Assembly (NCBI RefSeq): GCF_014205335.1
Contig: NZ_JACHNH010000001.1
Coordinates: 7,496,501 to 7,560,500, forward strand
Length of the DNA: 64,000 bases
Direction: 5' to 3'
DNA from: Amorphoplanes digitatis
GTDB lineage: Bacteria; Actinomycetota; Actinomycetes; Mycobacteriales; Micromonosporaceae
Positions 1-7,892 of this stretch are shown piece after piece (within the stretch, counting starts at the first letter, position 1; the number at the start of each line of letters is the position of its first letter). The notes under the pieces were generated by a model, which made no database searches, was not told where the DNA came from, and was given only the letters and a program-made list of their open reading frames with translations. The translations under genes and the position numbers were made by a program.

Positions 1-1
1 C

Positions 2-97
2 GTGCGGGTCGGCGTGTCCGCACTCAACCGGGCCCAGTTCGGCGCGAAGCCCACCCCGTTCCGCGCCCGCTTCGCCCGGATCACGCTGACCTGCTGA
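2..97 (+). CDS. C-terminal end of an unidentified protein (partial)
   Basis: An open frame enters from the left edge and stops at TGA 95-97, leaving 31 codons. The peptide ends in FRARFARITLTC and is too short to place in a family. Codons end in G or C as in neighbouring genes, which supports a real coding tail. Confidence 0.5.
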   Translation: MRVGVSALNRAQFGAKPTPFRARFARITLTC

Positions 98-146
98 GGC
101 CCGACCGCACGCGGACGACGGGCCGGAACGCCCGTCTCCCGCGCCG

Positions 147-342
147 TCAGAGCTGCCGGATGATGCCCTGCCCCGAATCGACGACCATGACCGCGACGAT
201 GTCGCCGTCGCGGCGGAAGGTCACCGTCCTCGGGGTTCACGGACGGCAGCTGCGGATCCCAGGCGCCGCCGAACGCGAGGCCGTACGGGCCGTCCGCGAC
301 CACGGCCGGCTGCGGCGGCCCGCACGCCGCCAGCAGCTCCAC
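147..342 (-). pseudogene. Decayed remnant of a protein gene
   Basis: Read on the minus strand, a frame starting near 342 gives protein-like sequence (VELLAACGPPQPAV, then YGLAFGGAWDPQLPSVN). The reading then continues only after a one-base frame change near 225 as VTFRRDGDIVAVMVVDSGQG, ending IIRQL at the TGA complement 147-149. A stop lies directly before the GTG, and no ribosome binding site is present. The two halves read as one protein broken by a frameshift and cut off at its N-terminus. I cannot assign the family. An alternative is a sequencing error in a very short gene. Confidence 0.4.
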
Positions 343-469
343 TCAATAGCGGTGGACAGGCATGCGGGCGTGAGTCCTGGGCCGCGGCCCAGGTTTGGGA
401 CTCTCTCCGCCCTGCAACCCGGAGATCGCCTCCGGCGGCCATCGCGGCGGGACGACCACTGCACTCAGC

Positions 470-503
470 TAAGATCCCCGATCGATGAGCATGATCATGT
501 TCA
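470..503 (+). promoter_or_regulatory. Putative -10 box and palindrome before the LPXTG gene
   Basis: TAAGAT at 470-475 could be a -10 element. It is followed at 486-503 by an 18-base near-palindrome, TGAGCATGATCATGTTCA, with 16 of 18 positions symmetric. This lies in the leader of the gene starting at 529 and may be an operator. Confidence 0.35.
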
Positions 504-528
504 TTCAACGGGGAGGTACGAGAAAGAC

Positions 529-1275
529 ATGCTGTTCGCGTTTGCCCGCCGGCTGCTCGCCGCCGCGGCCGTGACCGCTTCGCTGCTCGCCGCCGTGCCG
601 ACTCCGGCCCAGGCCGCGCAGCCTGAGGTCACGATGGTTCTTCCGGACATGACCACGCCGGAGCGGACGGTGCTCGTGCCGCCGCAGGAGGACGACTCCA
701 ACCTCGTGCTCCAGCCGACCGTCACCTTCAGCGAGGACTACACGGCCACCAACATCAAGGCTCGCATCACGGTCGACAACGGGCTCTACCTGTCCCGCAT
801 CCGAGCATGTTGCACCCCGTGCGACCGGATCGAGCGCGGCGATATGACCTGCACCGACCTGGGCGGCTGGGCCTTCAAGGCAGGCAAGCCGGAGACCGCG
901 GACTTCGACTTCCTCTACGAGGTCTACCGACTCGGCGTATACGCCGGCCCGACCACCAAGCCCGGGACAGCCACCATGACCGTCACCTTCTGGATCGACG
1001 ACATCACCGTCACCGCCAGCGGGCCGGTGAGGGTGGAGGCCTGGCCGCCGCCATCGACCGGCGCCCCCACCGGCACGCCGAGCGCCACCCCGCCCAGCAG
1101 CAGCGCCGCGATCCCCAGCGCCTCACCGTCGGCTCAGGCGGCGGGGGAGGAAGACGACGACGTCCGGCTTCCGATCACCGGCCCGGCGACCGGCGGTCTC
1201 ATCGCGGGCGGCGTCGCCCTCCTGGTCGGCGGATTCCTCCTGGCCCGCCGCCGGCGAACCCGGTTCGAGGCCTGA
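529..1275 (+). CDS. LPXTG cell-wall-anchored surface protein
   Basis: A 248-residue protein with a Sec signal peptide (residues 1-28, ending AQA|AQ), a secreted domain with a cysteine cluster (ACCTPCDR and DMTCTD), a Ser/Thr/Pro/Ala-rich stalk, and a C-terminal sorting signal. The sorting signal is LPITG, a hydrophobic helix and a RRRRTR tail. By family knowledge this is a sortase substrate that becomes linked to peptidoglycan. The ATG at 529 is chosen because GGGAGG stands about 12 bases upstream and the signal peptide begins there; the longer in-frame extension to 160 has no signal peptide. No sortase gene is in the window. The function of the secreted domain is unknown. Confidence 0.8.
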   Translation: MLFAFARRLLAAAAVTASLLAAVPTPAQAAQPEVTMVLPDMTTPERTVLVPPQEDDSNLVLQPTVTFSEDYTATNIKARITVDNGLYLSRIRACCTPCDRIERGDMTCTDLGGWAFKAGKPETADFDFLYEVYRLGVYAGPTTKPGTATMTVTFWIDDITVTASGPVRVEAWPPPSTGAPTGTPSATPPSSSAAIPSASPSAQAAGEEDDDVRLPITGPATGGLIAGGVALLVGGFLLARRRRTRFEA

Positions 1276-1283
1276 GCACCCAG

Positions 1284-1327
1284 GGCGTGTTTCGTAACTG
1301 GACCCGACCCCAGTTACGAAACACGCC
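1284..1327. terminator. Perfect 18-bp inverted repeat, bidirectional terminator
   Basis: Arms 1284-1301 and 1310-1327 are perfectly complementary over 18 bp with an 8-base loop. The hairpin sits between the convergent LPXTG and VOC genes and touches the VOC stop codon. There is no clear U-tract, so a small mobile-element end is an alternative explanation. Confidence 0.65.
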
Positions 1328-2041
1328 TTAGTCCGTCCGCACGAGGCAGAACGGCTTGCCGGCCGGATCGGCGTAGACGCGCCAGTTCGGGCCGCCGCCG
1401 TCCAGGCGGGTGGCGCCGAGGGCTACGGCGCTCTGTTCCGCCGCGTCGAAGTCCCGGACGGTCACGTCGAGGTGGAGCTGCTGCGGGTACGCCGGATCCG
1501 GCCAGCGCGGCGCAACATACTGCTCCACCTGCTGGAACATCACCGGCTGCGCACCCTCCTCGCCGATCATGGCGACGCCGTCCGCCTCGTACGTCACCGG
1601 CTTGCCGAGTAGTTCCGCGTAGAAGTGGCTCAGCGTCTTCGCGGAAGGGCAGTCGAGCATCACGGCCATCAGGGTGGTCCGCGGGTCGTCCGGGTTGAGG
1701 CACAGGTCGAACGGGTGGCCGGCCGGGTCGGCCAGCGTGTGCCATCGCTCGTTGCGGCGCAGCAGGGTGGCGCCGAGCTGCTGGGCACGCTCGGCCGCCT
1801 CGTCGATGTCCGGTACCCGGAAATCAAGGTGGGCCTGCTGCGGCCGGTCCGGGTCCGGCCACTGGGGAGACACATGGTCGGTGGCCAGCTGCAGACCGAT
1901 CCGCCAACCGTCATCGGTGGTCAGCGTGATCCAGTCATCGCCGCCGTATACGCGTCGCCAGCCGGCGAGCTGCTCATAGAACGAGGCCAGTCGGTCGATG
2001 TCCGGGGCGTCCAGCGCCACGGCCCGCAGTGTGCCGGTCAT
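1328..2041 (-). CDS. VOC (glyoxalase/bleomycin-resistance) family protein, two domains
   Basis: A 237-residue protein with two tandem vicinal-oxygen-chelate modules, about residues 1-117 and 120-237. Each has a typical start (LDAPDIDRLASFYEQLAGW; LDCPSAKTLSHFYAELLG) and a C-terminal DPAGHPFDLC or DPAGKPFCLV strand carrying the usual end-of-module ligand region. The family includes metal-dependent lyases, dioxygenases and antibiotic-binding proteins; the substrate here is unknown. The gene starts 17 bases after the rph stop and is probably cotranscribed with it. The ATG at 2041 fits the domain boundary. Confidence 0.8.
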   Translation of the reverse strand: MTGTLRAVALDAPDIDRLASFYEQLAGWRRVYGGDDWITLTTDDGWRIGLQLATDHVSPQWPDPDRPQQAHLDFRVPDIDEAAERAQQLGATLLRRNERWHTLADPAGHPFDLCLNPDDPRTTLMAVMLDCPSAKTLSHFYAELLGKPVTYEADGVAMIGEEGAQPVMFQQVEQYVAPRWPDPAYPQQLHLDVTVRDFDAAEQSAVALGATRLDGGGPNWRVYADPAGKPFCLVRTD

Positions 2042-2058
2042 ACCCCGATCCTGCCGTG

Positions 2059-4647
2059 TCACTGCAGGATCTCGATATACCCATCGGTTCCGTGTACGCG
2101 GATCCGCTGCCCGTCGCGGATCAGCCGGGTGGCATCGGCCACGCCGACGACGGCCGGCAACCCGTACTCCCGGGCGATCACCGCGCCGTGGGTCATGAGG
2201 CCGCCGACCTCCGTCACCAGGCCCGTGATCGCGACGAACAGGGGTGACCAGCTCGGGTCCGTGTACGCCGTGACCAGGATGTCGCCGGCCTCGAGGTCGG
2301 CCTCCGCCATGTCGAGGATGACGCGGGCCCGGCCCTCCACCGTTCCGGCGGAGACCGGCAGGCCGACCAGGGCGCCGGCCGGCACGTCGTCGCGCCGGTA
2401 CGCGCCGACGATGGCCTCGCCGTCGGACGTGAGCACCCGGGGCGGCGTGAGCGCCTGATACGCCCGGAACGCCTCCTTGCGCTCCCGGATGAGCCGATCG
2501 TCGGACCGGTTGGTGCGTACGACGTCGTGCAACTCCTGGAACGTGAGGTAGAAGATGTCCTCCTTCGCCGCGAGTACCCCGGCCCGCACCAGGCGCTCGG
2601 CCTCCGCCAGCAGGGCGCGCTTGTAGACGAAGTAACGGCTGATGATGTTGTACTTCGGGTACTCCCGATAGCCGATGAAGGTTCGGACCCGGTCGATCAT
2701 CCGTTTGGTCTCGTCGGCCTTCGCCTCGCCGTCCGGCAGGGCGCGGAGGCGTTGCAGCAGTTCCTGTTCCTTGTCCCGCGCCTCCTGCCGGCCCTGTTCG
2801 AAGCGGCGCGCGGCGGCGCCCGGCTCGAACAGCTCGACGTTGTCGAGGATCAGGGGCACGAGCGTGGTGGGGCGTTCGCTCCAGCGCGGCCTCGTGATGT
2901 CGATCTCGCCGACGCAGCGCATGCCGTACCGGTCGAGGTAGGTCTCGATGGCGTCGCGCGCCTCGCTCCCGCCCGGGAGCTTCGGCAGTTCGTCCAGGAA
3001 GCCCTCGTCCTCGACGCGTTGCAGGAACGCGACCACCTCGGGGTACGGGCGGATCACGTCCGCGACGTCGAGCAGCGCGAGGCCCATCTCCGACGTGACG
3101 TTGTCGGGGGCTGACCGCGTGAGCGTGTCGGCCGCGTTCTTCTCGCCCAGCCACTCCGCCAGGCGGTCGTTGAGCCACCAGGTGGCCTCCATGCCCGCCA
3201 TGATCGCCTGAATGCTCAGCGAGTCACTGAGGACCCGCTTGTGCTCCTGGATCGCCTCCAGCAGGAAGTCGAAGAGCGCCGGCCCGGTCTTCGACCGGAT
3301 GTCGTGCCGCAGGGCGGCGGTGGACGTACGGGCGCGTTCGATCAGCTCGGTGACGATGCCCGGATCGGTCTCGATCTGGCCGGACCCGCCGTGCAGCGGC
3401 GGCCGGACGGGGGCGGCGTCGGTGAGCGCCGGGACGAAGTCGCCGCGGTCGAGGATGGTCTCCAGCGCGTCGCTGATCAGCGGGTCGGACCTGCCGACGA
3501 GTTCCATGAAGCCGGCGCGGCTTGCCGGCGCGGCCAGCAGCCTGGTGGCGTCGACGAACAGCCGCCCGCCGGCCTCGTGCATCGGCGCCATGGCCGTGAG
3601 CTGCCACATGGAGATGCCGAGGGGCTTCATGGCGTCGGTCATCATCTGCTGGTGGCCGACGGAGATGTAGACGTGGTTCTCAGCGTCGCCGATCTCGGGT
3701 ACGGGGAACAGCGTGGTGATCGGCCGGCTCTGCACGATGCGGAAGTCGTCGTCGATCAGGCACCATTCGATGTCCTGCGGGCGGCCGAAGTGCGCCTCGA
3801 TCCGCCGCCCGAGCCGCGCCAGCCGCACGGCCTGCGCGTCCGTCAGCGCGGGCTGCTCCTGCCGCGACGGGTCGATCGCCACCTCCCGCGTACCGCCCGC
3901 GGGCTGGGCGTGGATGGCGATCCGTTTGGCGCCGACCGTCTTGGCGACGATCTGGCCGTCGCGCACCGTGAAGACGTCGGGGTTCACCAGGCCGGAGACC
4001 AGCGCCTCGCCGAGTCCGAAGCCGGCGTCCACGGTGGTGACCTTCCGGTTGCCCGTGACGGGGTCGGCCGTGAAGAGGATGCCGGCCGCCTGCGGGAAGA
4101 CCATCTGCTGCACGACGACGGCCATGTGCACCTTCCGGTGGTCGACGCCGTTGCGCAGGCGGTAGATCACGGCCCGCTCGGTGAACAGCGACGCCCAGCA
4201 CCGGCCGAGGTGCTCGAGGATCGACGCCGGGCCGACGACGTTCAGGTACGTGTCCTGCTGGCCCGCGAACGAGGCCGTCGGCGTGTCCTCCGCCGTCGCG
4301 CTGGACCGGACGGCGTAGGCCGTCTGCCCGTCGAGCGCACCGGTGACCGCCGTCGCCACGTCGTCGGGGACGCCGGCACCTTCGATCGCCTGGCGGATCT
4401 CCGCGCTGAGCGCGCGGATCTCGTCCCGGGCGTCGGGGTCCAGCCGCGACAGCCGATCCAGTTGATCGTCGATCGACGGCGCCTGCGCCATGGCCCGCCG
4501 GAAGGCGTCCGTGGTCACGCAGAAGCCGGCCGGCACGTTGATGCCATCGATGCGCGACAGCTCACCCAGGTGCGCGCCCTTGCCACCGACGACCGCGACG
4601 TGCGCCTCGCCGACCTCTTGAAGATCCAACACGTATTGCTCGATCAT
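2059..4647 (-). CDS. rph: Rifamycin phosphotransferase
   Basis: An 862-residue cytoplasmic enzyme of the phosphoenolpyruvate synthase-like rifampin phosphotransferase family, which inactivates rifamycins using ATP. An N-terminal ATP-grasp domain occupies about residues 1-315 (GGKGAHLGELSR; VRSSATAEDTPTASFAGQQD). A central rifamycin-binding region follows, then a C-terminal swivelling phosphohistidine domain. The motif GGLMTHGAVIAREYGLPAVV places the catalytic His at about residue 820. Length matches characterised Rph enzymes (about 860-870) better than PEP synthases. The start at 4647 has GAGGGGG just upstream. A rifamycin-associated element lies 36 bases before the ATG, which strongly supports the assignment. 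Confidence 0.9.
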   Translation of the reverse strand: MIEQYVLDLQEVGEAHVAVVGGKGAHLGELSRIDGINVPAGFCVTTDAFRRAMAQAPSIDDQLDRLSRLDPDARDEIRALSAEIRQAIEGAGVPDDVATAVTGALDGQTAYAVRSSATAEDTPTASFAGQQDTYLNVVGPASILEHLGRCWASLFTERAVIYRLRNGVDHRKVHMAVVVQQMVFPQAAGILFTADPVTGNRKVTTVDAGFGLGEALVSGLVNPDVFTVRDGQIVAKTVGAKRIAIHAQPAGGTREVAIDPSRQEQPALTDAQAVRLARLGRRIEAHFGRPQDIEWCLIDDDFRIVQSRPITTLFPVPEIGDAENHVYISVGHQQMMTDAMKPLGISMWQLTAMAPMHEAGGRLFVDATRLLAAPASRAGFMELVGRSDPLISDALETILDRGDFVPALTDAAPVRPPLHGGSGQIETDPGIVTELIERARTSTAALRHDIRSKTGPALFDFLLEAIQEHKRVLSDSLSIQAIMAGMEATWWLNDRLAEWLGEKNAADTLTRSAPDNVTSEMGLALLDVADVIRPYPEVVAFLQRVEDEGFLDELPKLPGGSEARDAIETYLDRYGMRCVGEIDITRPRWSERPTTLVPLILDNVELFEPGAAARRFEQGRQEARDKEQELLQRLRALPDGEAKADETKRMIDRVRTFIGYREYPKYNIISRYFVYKRALLAEAERLVRAGVLAAKEDIFYLTFQELHDVVRTNRSDDRLIRERKEAFRAYQALTPPRVLTSDGEAIVGAYRRDDVPAGALVGLPVSAGTVEGRARVILDMAEADLEAGDILVTAYTDPSWSPLFVAITGLVTEVGGLMTHGAVIAREYGLPAVVGVADATRLIRDGQRIRVHGTDGYIEILQ

Positions 4648-4683
4648 TGAGCCCCCTCAGCCGACGATTCTGCGCCTCCTCGC

Positions 4684-4702
4684 GGGCCTTGCCGCAAGCC
4701 CA
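4684..4702 (-). promoter_or_regulatory. Rifamycin-associated element (RAE)
   Basis: The plus strand reads GGGCCTTGCCGCAAGCCCA. Its complement matches the published 19-bp RAE inverted repeat (GGGGCTTGCGGCAAGGCCC) at 18 of 19 positions. RAEs precede rifamycin-inactivation and tolerance genes in actinomycetes and mediate rifamycin induction. Here it lies just downstream of the predicted -10 box and 36 bases before the rph ATG. Confidence 0.88.
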
Positions 4703-4709
4703 CCACTGC

Positions 4710-4738
4710 GCTATAGGGTGAAAGAGAGGCCGCGTCAG
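4710..4738 (-). promoter_or_regulatory. Predicted rph promoter
   Basis: On the minus strand CTGACG (4733-4738) and TATAGC (4710-4715) are separated by 17 bases. The -35 box overlaps the stop codon of the upstream membrane-protein gene. Transcription would start near 4703, at the edge of the RAE. Confidence 0.55.
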
Positions 4739-5457
4739 CCGAGCTGTCCGAGGACGACCGAACCGGCGATGAACAGCAGGACCAGCGGTACCGTCCGCAG
4801 GACCGCGCGCCTGGACGGCCGGTCGGCGCCGCGCAGCAGCGTCACGCCGAGCGGCACGAACGCCACGACGAGACCGGCGACCTGCACGGCCGAGGCCCAG
4901 GTGCTCCCCTTGAGCACCCCGATCATCAGCCCGGACATCAGCCCCAGCGCGACGGCCGGCACCGCCCGCAGCGTCCCGGACAGGTAGCACCCGATCGCCA
5001 GGACGATCCAGCCGATCATCACGGCGGCCGTCAGGCTCGACACCACCCACTCCCGACGGCCGTAGTAGGCGCCGACGGCCTGCGTCGCCGCGCTCACACC
5101 CACGCTGTCGGCCAGCGCGAAGGCGAACGTGTTGACCCCGTAGTGGAACGCCCGGGCGAACAGGCCGAAGACCACCAGGCTGCCGCCCCACACCGCCCAC
5201 CCGGGCCGGGTGACCCCGACCCGCGCCGCGACCGCGACGACACCGGGCCACAGCGCGACGGTGCCGGCCAGGAACATCGCGTACGCGGTGGCGATCAGCT
5301 CCGGCCTTTCCCCGTACGCGGTGAGCTGGTCCGGAAAGAAGAACGGGACGCCGAGGCGGAGCAGCGTGCCCGTCAGCAGCAGGAGCGGCCCGGCGATCAG
5401 GGATACGCCACCCAACCACGGCCCCGGGAAGCTGAACGAGCCCCTCGCGGTGTTCAT
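4735..5457 (-). CDS. Polytopic membrane protein of unknown function
   Basis: A 240-residue protein with about seven hydrophobic segments, including residues 12-34, 57-82, 90-108, 139-160 and the C-terminal VLLFIAGSVVLGQL. I see no transporter signature or catalytic motif. It lies upstream of rph in the same orientation, and the predicted rph promoter overlaps its stop codon, so rph can be transcribed independently. The ATG at 5457 lacks a good ribosome binding site. Confidence 0.65.
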   Translation of the reverse strand: MNTARGSFSFPGPWLGGVSLIAGPLLLLTGTLLRLGVPFFFPDQLTAYGERPELIATAYAMFLAGTVALWPGVVAVAARVGVTRPGWAVWGGSLVVFGLFARAFHYGVNTFAFALADSVGVSAATQAVGAYYGRREWVVSSLTAAVMIGWIVLAIGCYLSGTLRAVPAVALGLMSGLMIGVLKGSTWASAVQVAGLVVAFVPLGVTLLRGADRPSRRAVLRTVPLVLLFIAGSVVLGQLG

Positions 5458-5482
5458 GCGGACGACTCTGCCACGCCTGGTT

Positions 5483-5488
5483 TAGGGT
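5483..5488 (+). promoter_or_regulatory. Leaderless -10 box TAGGGT
   Basis: TAGGGT ends 8 bases before the ATG at 5497, and no ribosome binding site lies between them. Confidence 0.55.
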
Positions 5489-5496
5489 CTGGCGCC

Positions 5497-6003
5497 ATGA
5501 CGGACACCGACTGGCTGGCCGACGTCGGCTGCGGCACCGGACGGGTCACCGCGCACCTGCACGGCCTCGGACTTCCCGCGTTCGGCGTCGACCTGTCCCC
5601 CGGAATGATCGCCATGGCGCGCCGGGACCACCCCGGAATCCGGTTCGACGTCGGCTCGATGACCGACCTCGACCTCGCCGACTCCTCTGTCACCGGACTC
5701 GTCGCGTGGTTCTCGATCATCCACGTCCCGGACGAGGAGGTCCGGGCGGCGTTCCATCGGTTCCGCCGCGTGCTGCGGCCGGAGGGTGCGCTGCTGCTCG
5801 GCTTCTTCGTCGGCGACGACTCGACGCTGCGGACGGAGGGCTACGGCGGGCACCCGATGCGGGTGTACGTGCACCGGCGTCCCGTCGAGCGGATCGCCGA
5901 ATGGCTGGAACAGGCCGGGTTCCGCGTCGAGGTGAGCATGCTGCACCACCCCTCCGAGACGGTGACCGGCGGAATGCTGATCGCGCGCCCGCGGCGAGGA
6001 TAG
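5497..6003 (+). CDS. Short class I SAM-dependent methyltransferase
   Basis: A 168-residue protein of the UbiE/Methyltransf_11 type. Motif I (DVGCGTGR, residues 7-14) binds SAM, followed by FGVDLSPGMIAMAR, GSMTDLDLADSSVTGLV and a LRPEGALLLGFF strand. Typical relatives have about 40 residues before motif I; here only six precede it. The N-terminal helices are therefore missing, but the leaderless -10 box argues the ATG at 5497 is genuine. An upstream GTG extension would run into the divergent gene's start. The substrate is unknown, and it may be a reduced but expressed gene. Confidence 0.65.
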   Translation: MTDTDWLADVGCGTGRVTAHLHGLGLPAFGVDLSPGMIAMARRDHPGIRFDVGSMTDLDLADSSVTGLVAWFSIIHVPDEEVRAAFHRFRRVLRPEGALLLGFFVGDDSTLRTEGYGGHPMRVYVHRRPVERIAEWLEQAGFRVEVSMLHHPSETVTGGMLIARPRRG

Positions 6004-6006
6004 GAG

Positions 6007-6042
6007 GCCCCGCCCGGCCGCAGGTGAACGGCCGGGCGGGGC
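6007..6042. terminator. Bidirectional hairpin terminator
   Basis: A perfect 14-bp stem (6007-6020 with 6029-6042) and 8-base loop lie between the convergent methyltransferase and ABC permease genes. Confidence 0.75.
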
Positions 6043-6048
6043 ACGGGG

Positions 6049-7230
6049 TCAGGCGGCGCCGAGCGCCTCCGTCGGCGCCAGGCGCGCCGCGCGGACGGCC
6101 GGATACCACCCGGCCACCGCCCCGATCACCACGGTCGCGCCGACCCCGCCGCACAGTGCCCACAGCGGCACCACGGTCGGCCAGGTCTGCGTACCCGCGT
6201 AGAACGCCGTCACCAGGAAACCGATGAGCACTCCCGCTACCCCGCCGGCCAGCGACAACAGCATGGACTCCGCGACGAACTGCACCCGGATCTGGCCGCG
6301 CGTCGCGCCCAGCGACCGGCGCAGCCCGATCTCGGCCCGCCGCTCCAGCACGGAGATCACCATGGTGTTGGCCACCCCGATCCCGCCGACAAGCAGCGCC
6401 ACCGCGCCCAGCCCCAGCAGCAGCTGGGTGAAGGTCCGGTCGGTGGCCCGCCGCGCCGCCAGCGCGTCCGAGGGCCGCGAGACCTTCACCTCATTGGGGT
6501 TCGACGGGTTGGCCGTCGCCGCCAGGACCCCGCGCACCGCGTTTACCTGCGCGTCCGCGGATCGCGTGTAGACGGTCGTCGGGTGCCCGTCGAACTTCAG
6601 GTAGTCCGCGGCCGACTTCCAGCCCACCAGCGCGGCCGAGTCCAGCTCCGGCGCCAGCGGCACCGGCTTCAGCACCCCGACGACGGTGAACCAGCGCCCG
6701 CCCAGGTAGACCGACGGCACCGTGCCGAGTCGCCGCGCCGCCGTCGCGCCGAGCACCACCGCCGGGTACCGCTCGGTCGCCGCGTTCAGCCAGCTGCCCG
6801 ACGCCAGCGAGGCGCCGACGGTCGACAGCAGGGCCGGCTGGGCCGCCGCCACCGAGATGCCGCCGGTCTGCGCCGCCGGGATCCGGTCCGTGCGGTAGAC
6901 ACCCATGTCGGAGACCGACCCGATCGCCGCGACCGCGTACACCGGGCCGATCCGGGAGATCATCGACACCGATTCGTCGGGCAGGGTCGCGTTGTCGCCG
7001 AACATCGTGTTGCCCGGCCCGACGGTCAGCAGGTTCGTGCCCAGCGCCTCCAGCGCGCGGTCCAGGTCGGCGCGGCTGGACGACGAGATACCGACGACCG
7101 CGGTCATCGCCGCGATGCCGATCGCGATGCCCAGCGCGGACAGCACCGCCCGCAACGGACGCGCCCGCAGCCCGGACAGGCCGACCCGGGCCAGGTCCGA
7201 GGCGCGCAGCCGGGCAGGTGACAGGGTCAT
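6049..7230 (-). CDS. MacB/FtsX-type ABC transporter permease
   Basis: A 393-residue inner-membrane permease. One helix near residues 27-50 is followed by a large extracytoplasmic domain (MacB_PCD type) and three C-terminal helices (about residues 270-290, 315-345, 355-378). The [20 protein letters not shown] loop is the hallmark cytoplasmic loop of the FtsX family. Family members couple ATP hydrolysis to export of peptides, lipoproteins or antibiotics. The start overlaps the ATPase stop by 4 bases, so the two are translationally coupled. It is the last gene of a four-gene operon reading leftward from 9522. Confidence 0.88.
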   Translation of the reverse strand: MTLSPARLRASDLARVGLSGLRARPLRAVLSALGIAIGIAAMTAVVGISSSSRADLDRALEALGTNLLTVGPGNTMFGDNATLPDESVSMISRIGPVYAVAAIGSVSDMGVYRTDRIPAAQTGGISVAAAQPALLSTVGASLASGSWLNAATERYPAVVLGATAARRLGTVPSVYLGGRWFTVVGVLKPVPLAPELDSAALVGWKSAADYLKFDGHPTTVYTRSADAQVNAVRGVLAATANPSNPNEVKVSRPSDALAARRATDRTFTQLLLGLGAVALLVGGIGVANTMVISVLERRAEIGLRRSLGATRGQIRVQFVAESMLLSLAGGVAGVLIGFLVTAFYAGTQTWPTVVPLWALCGGVGATVVIGAVAGWYPAVRAARLAPTEALGAA

Positions 7231-7892
7231 GGCTGGACCACCCGCCCGTCGAGCAGCGCGATCTGCCGGGGCAGCTCGTCGGCCAGTTCCCGGTCATGCG
7301 TGATCACCAGCACGGTCGTGCCGCCCGCGTGGAGTTCCCGCAGCAGCTCGACCACCCCCGATCCGGCGGCCGAGTCCAGGTTTCCGGTCGGCTCGTCCGC
7401 CAGCAGCAGCGCCGGCTCCCCGGCCACCGCCCGCGCTATCGCCACCCGCTGCCGCTCGCCGCCCGACAGCTGATGCGGCCGGTGCCCGAGCCGGCCGCCG
7501 AGACCGACCCGGTGCAGCGCGGCCTCCGCGCGCCGCTCGCGCTCTCTCCGGGGTACGCCCGCATACAGCAGACCGTCGGCGACGTTCGCGACGGCGGTGC
7601 GCCCGGGCGCGAGATGGAACTGCTGGAAGACGAACCCGATCCGGCGGGCACGCAGCGCCGAGAGCTGGCGGTCCGACAGGCGGGCCACGTCGTGCCCGTC
7701 GATGCGGACGGTGCCCGCCGACGGCCGGTCGAGCGTGCCGATCAGGTGCAGCATCGTCGACTTGCCCGAGCCGGACGGGCCGACGACCGCGGCGAGCTCG
7801 CCGTACTCGACGCCGAGGTCGACGGAGTCGAGCGCGGTCACGCCGCCCGGGTAGGACTTGGTCGCGCCGGAGAGCTCGATGACCTGGCTCAT
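7227..7892 (-). CDS. MacB-type ABC transporter ATP-binding protein
   Basis: A 221-residue ATPase of the LolD/MacB class. It shows Walker [10 protein letters not shown] (38-46), Q-loop FQQFHLAP, signature LSGGERQR, Walker [14 protein letters not shown] and the H-loop ITHDREL. It energises the permease encoded immediately downstream. The ATG at 7892 overlaps the membrane-fusion gene's stop by 4 bases. Confidence 0.9.
   Translation of the reverse strand: MSQVIELSGATKSYPGGVTALDSVDLGVEYGELAAVVGPSGSGKSTMLHLIGTLDRPSAGTVRIDGHDVARLSDRQLSALRARRIGFVFQQFHLAPGRTAVANVADGLLYAGVPRRERERRAEAALHRVGLGGRLGHRPHQLSGGERQRVAIARAVAGEPALLLADEPTGNLDSAAGSGVVELLRELHAGGTTVLVITHDRELADELPRQIALLDGRVVQP

Noticed and set aside
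1284-1327. Insertion sequence end
   Set aside because: The perfect inverted repeat has no transposase or target duplication and sits exactly between convergent genes, so a terminator is simpler.
1328-3178. 616-codon minus-strand frame joining the VOC protein to upstream sequence
   Set aside because: Only the part after 2041 is protein-like. The rest is an alternative frame of rph.
3241-4650. Long plus-strand frame (469 codons) opposite rph
   Set aside because: It is antisense to a clear Rph coding region. The product is a low-complexity Arg/Gly/Asp/Val mix typical of GC-rich shadow frames.
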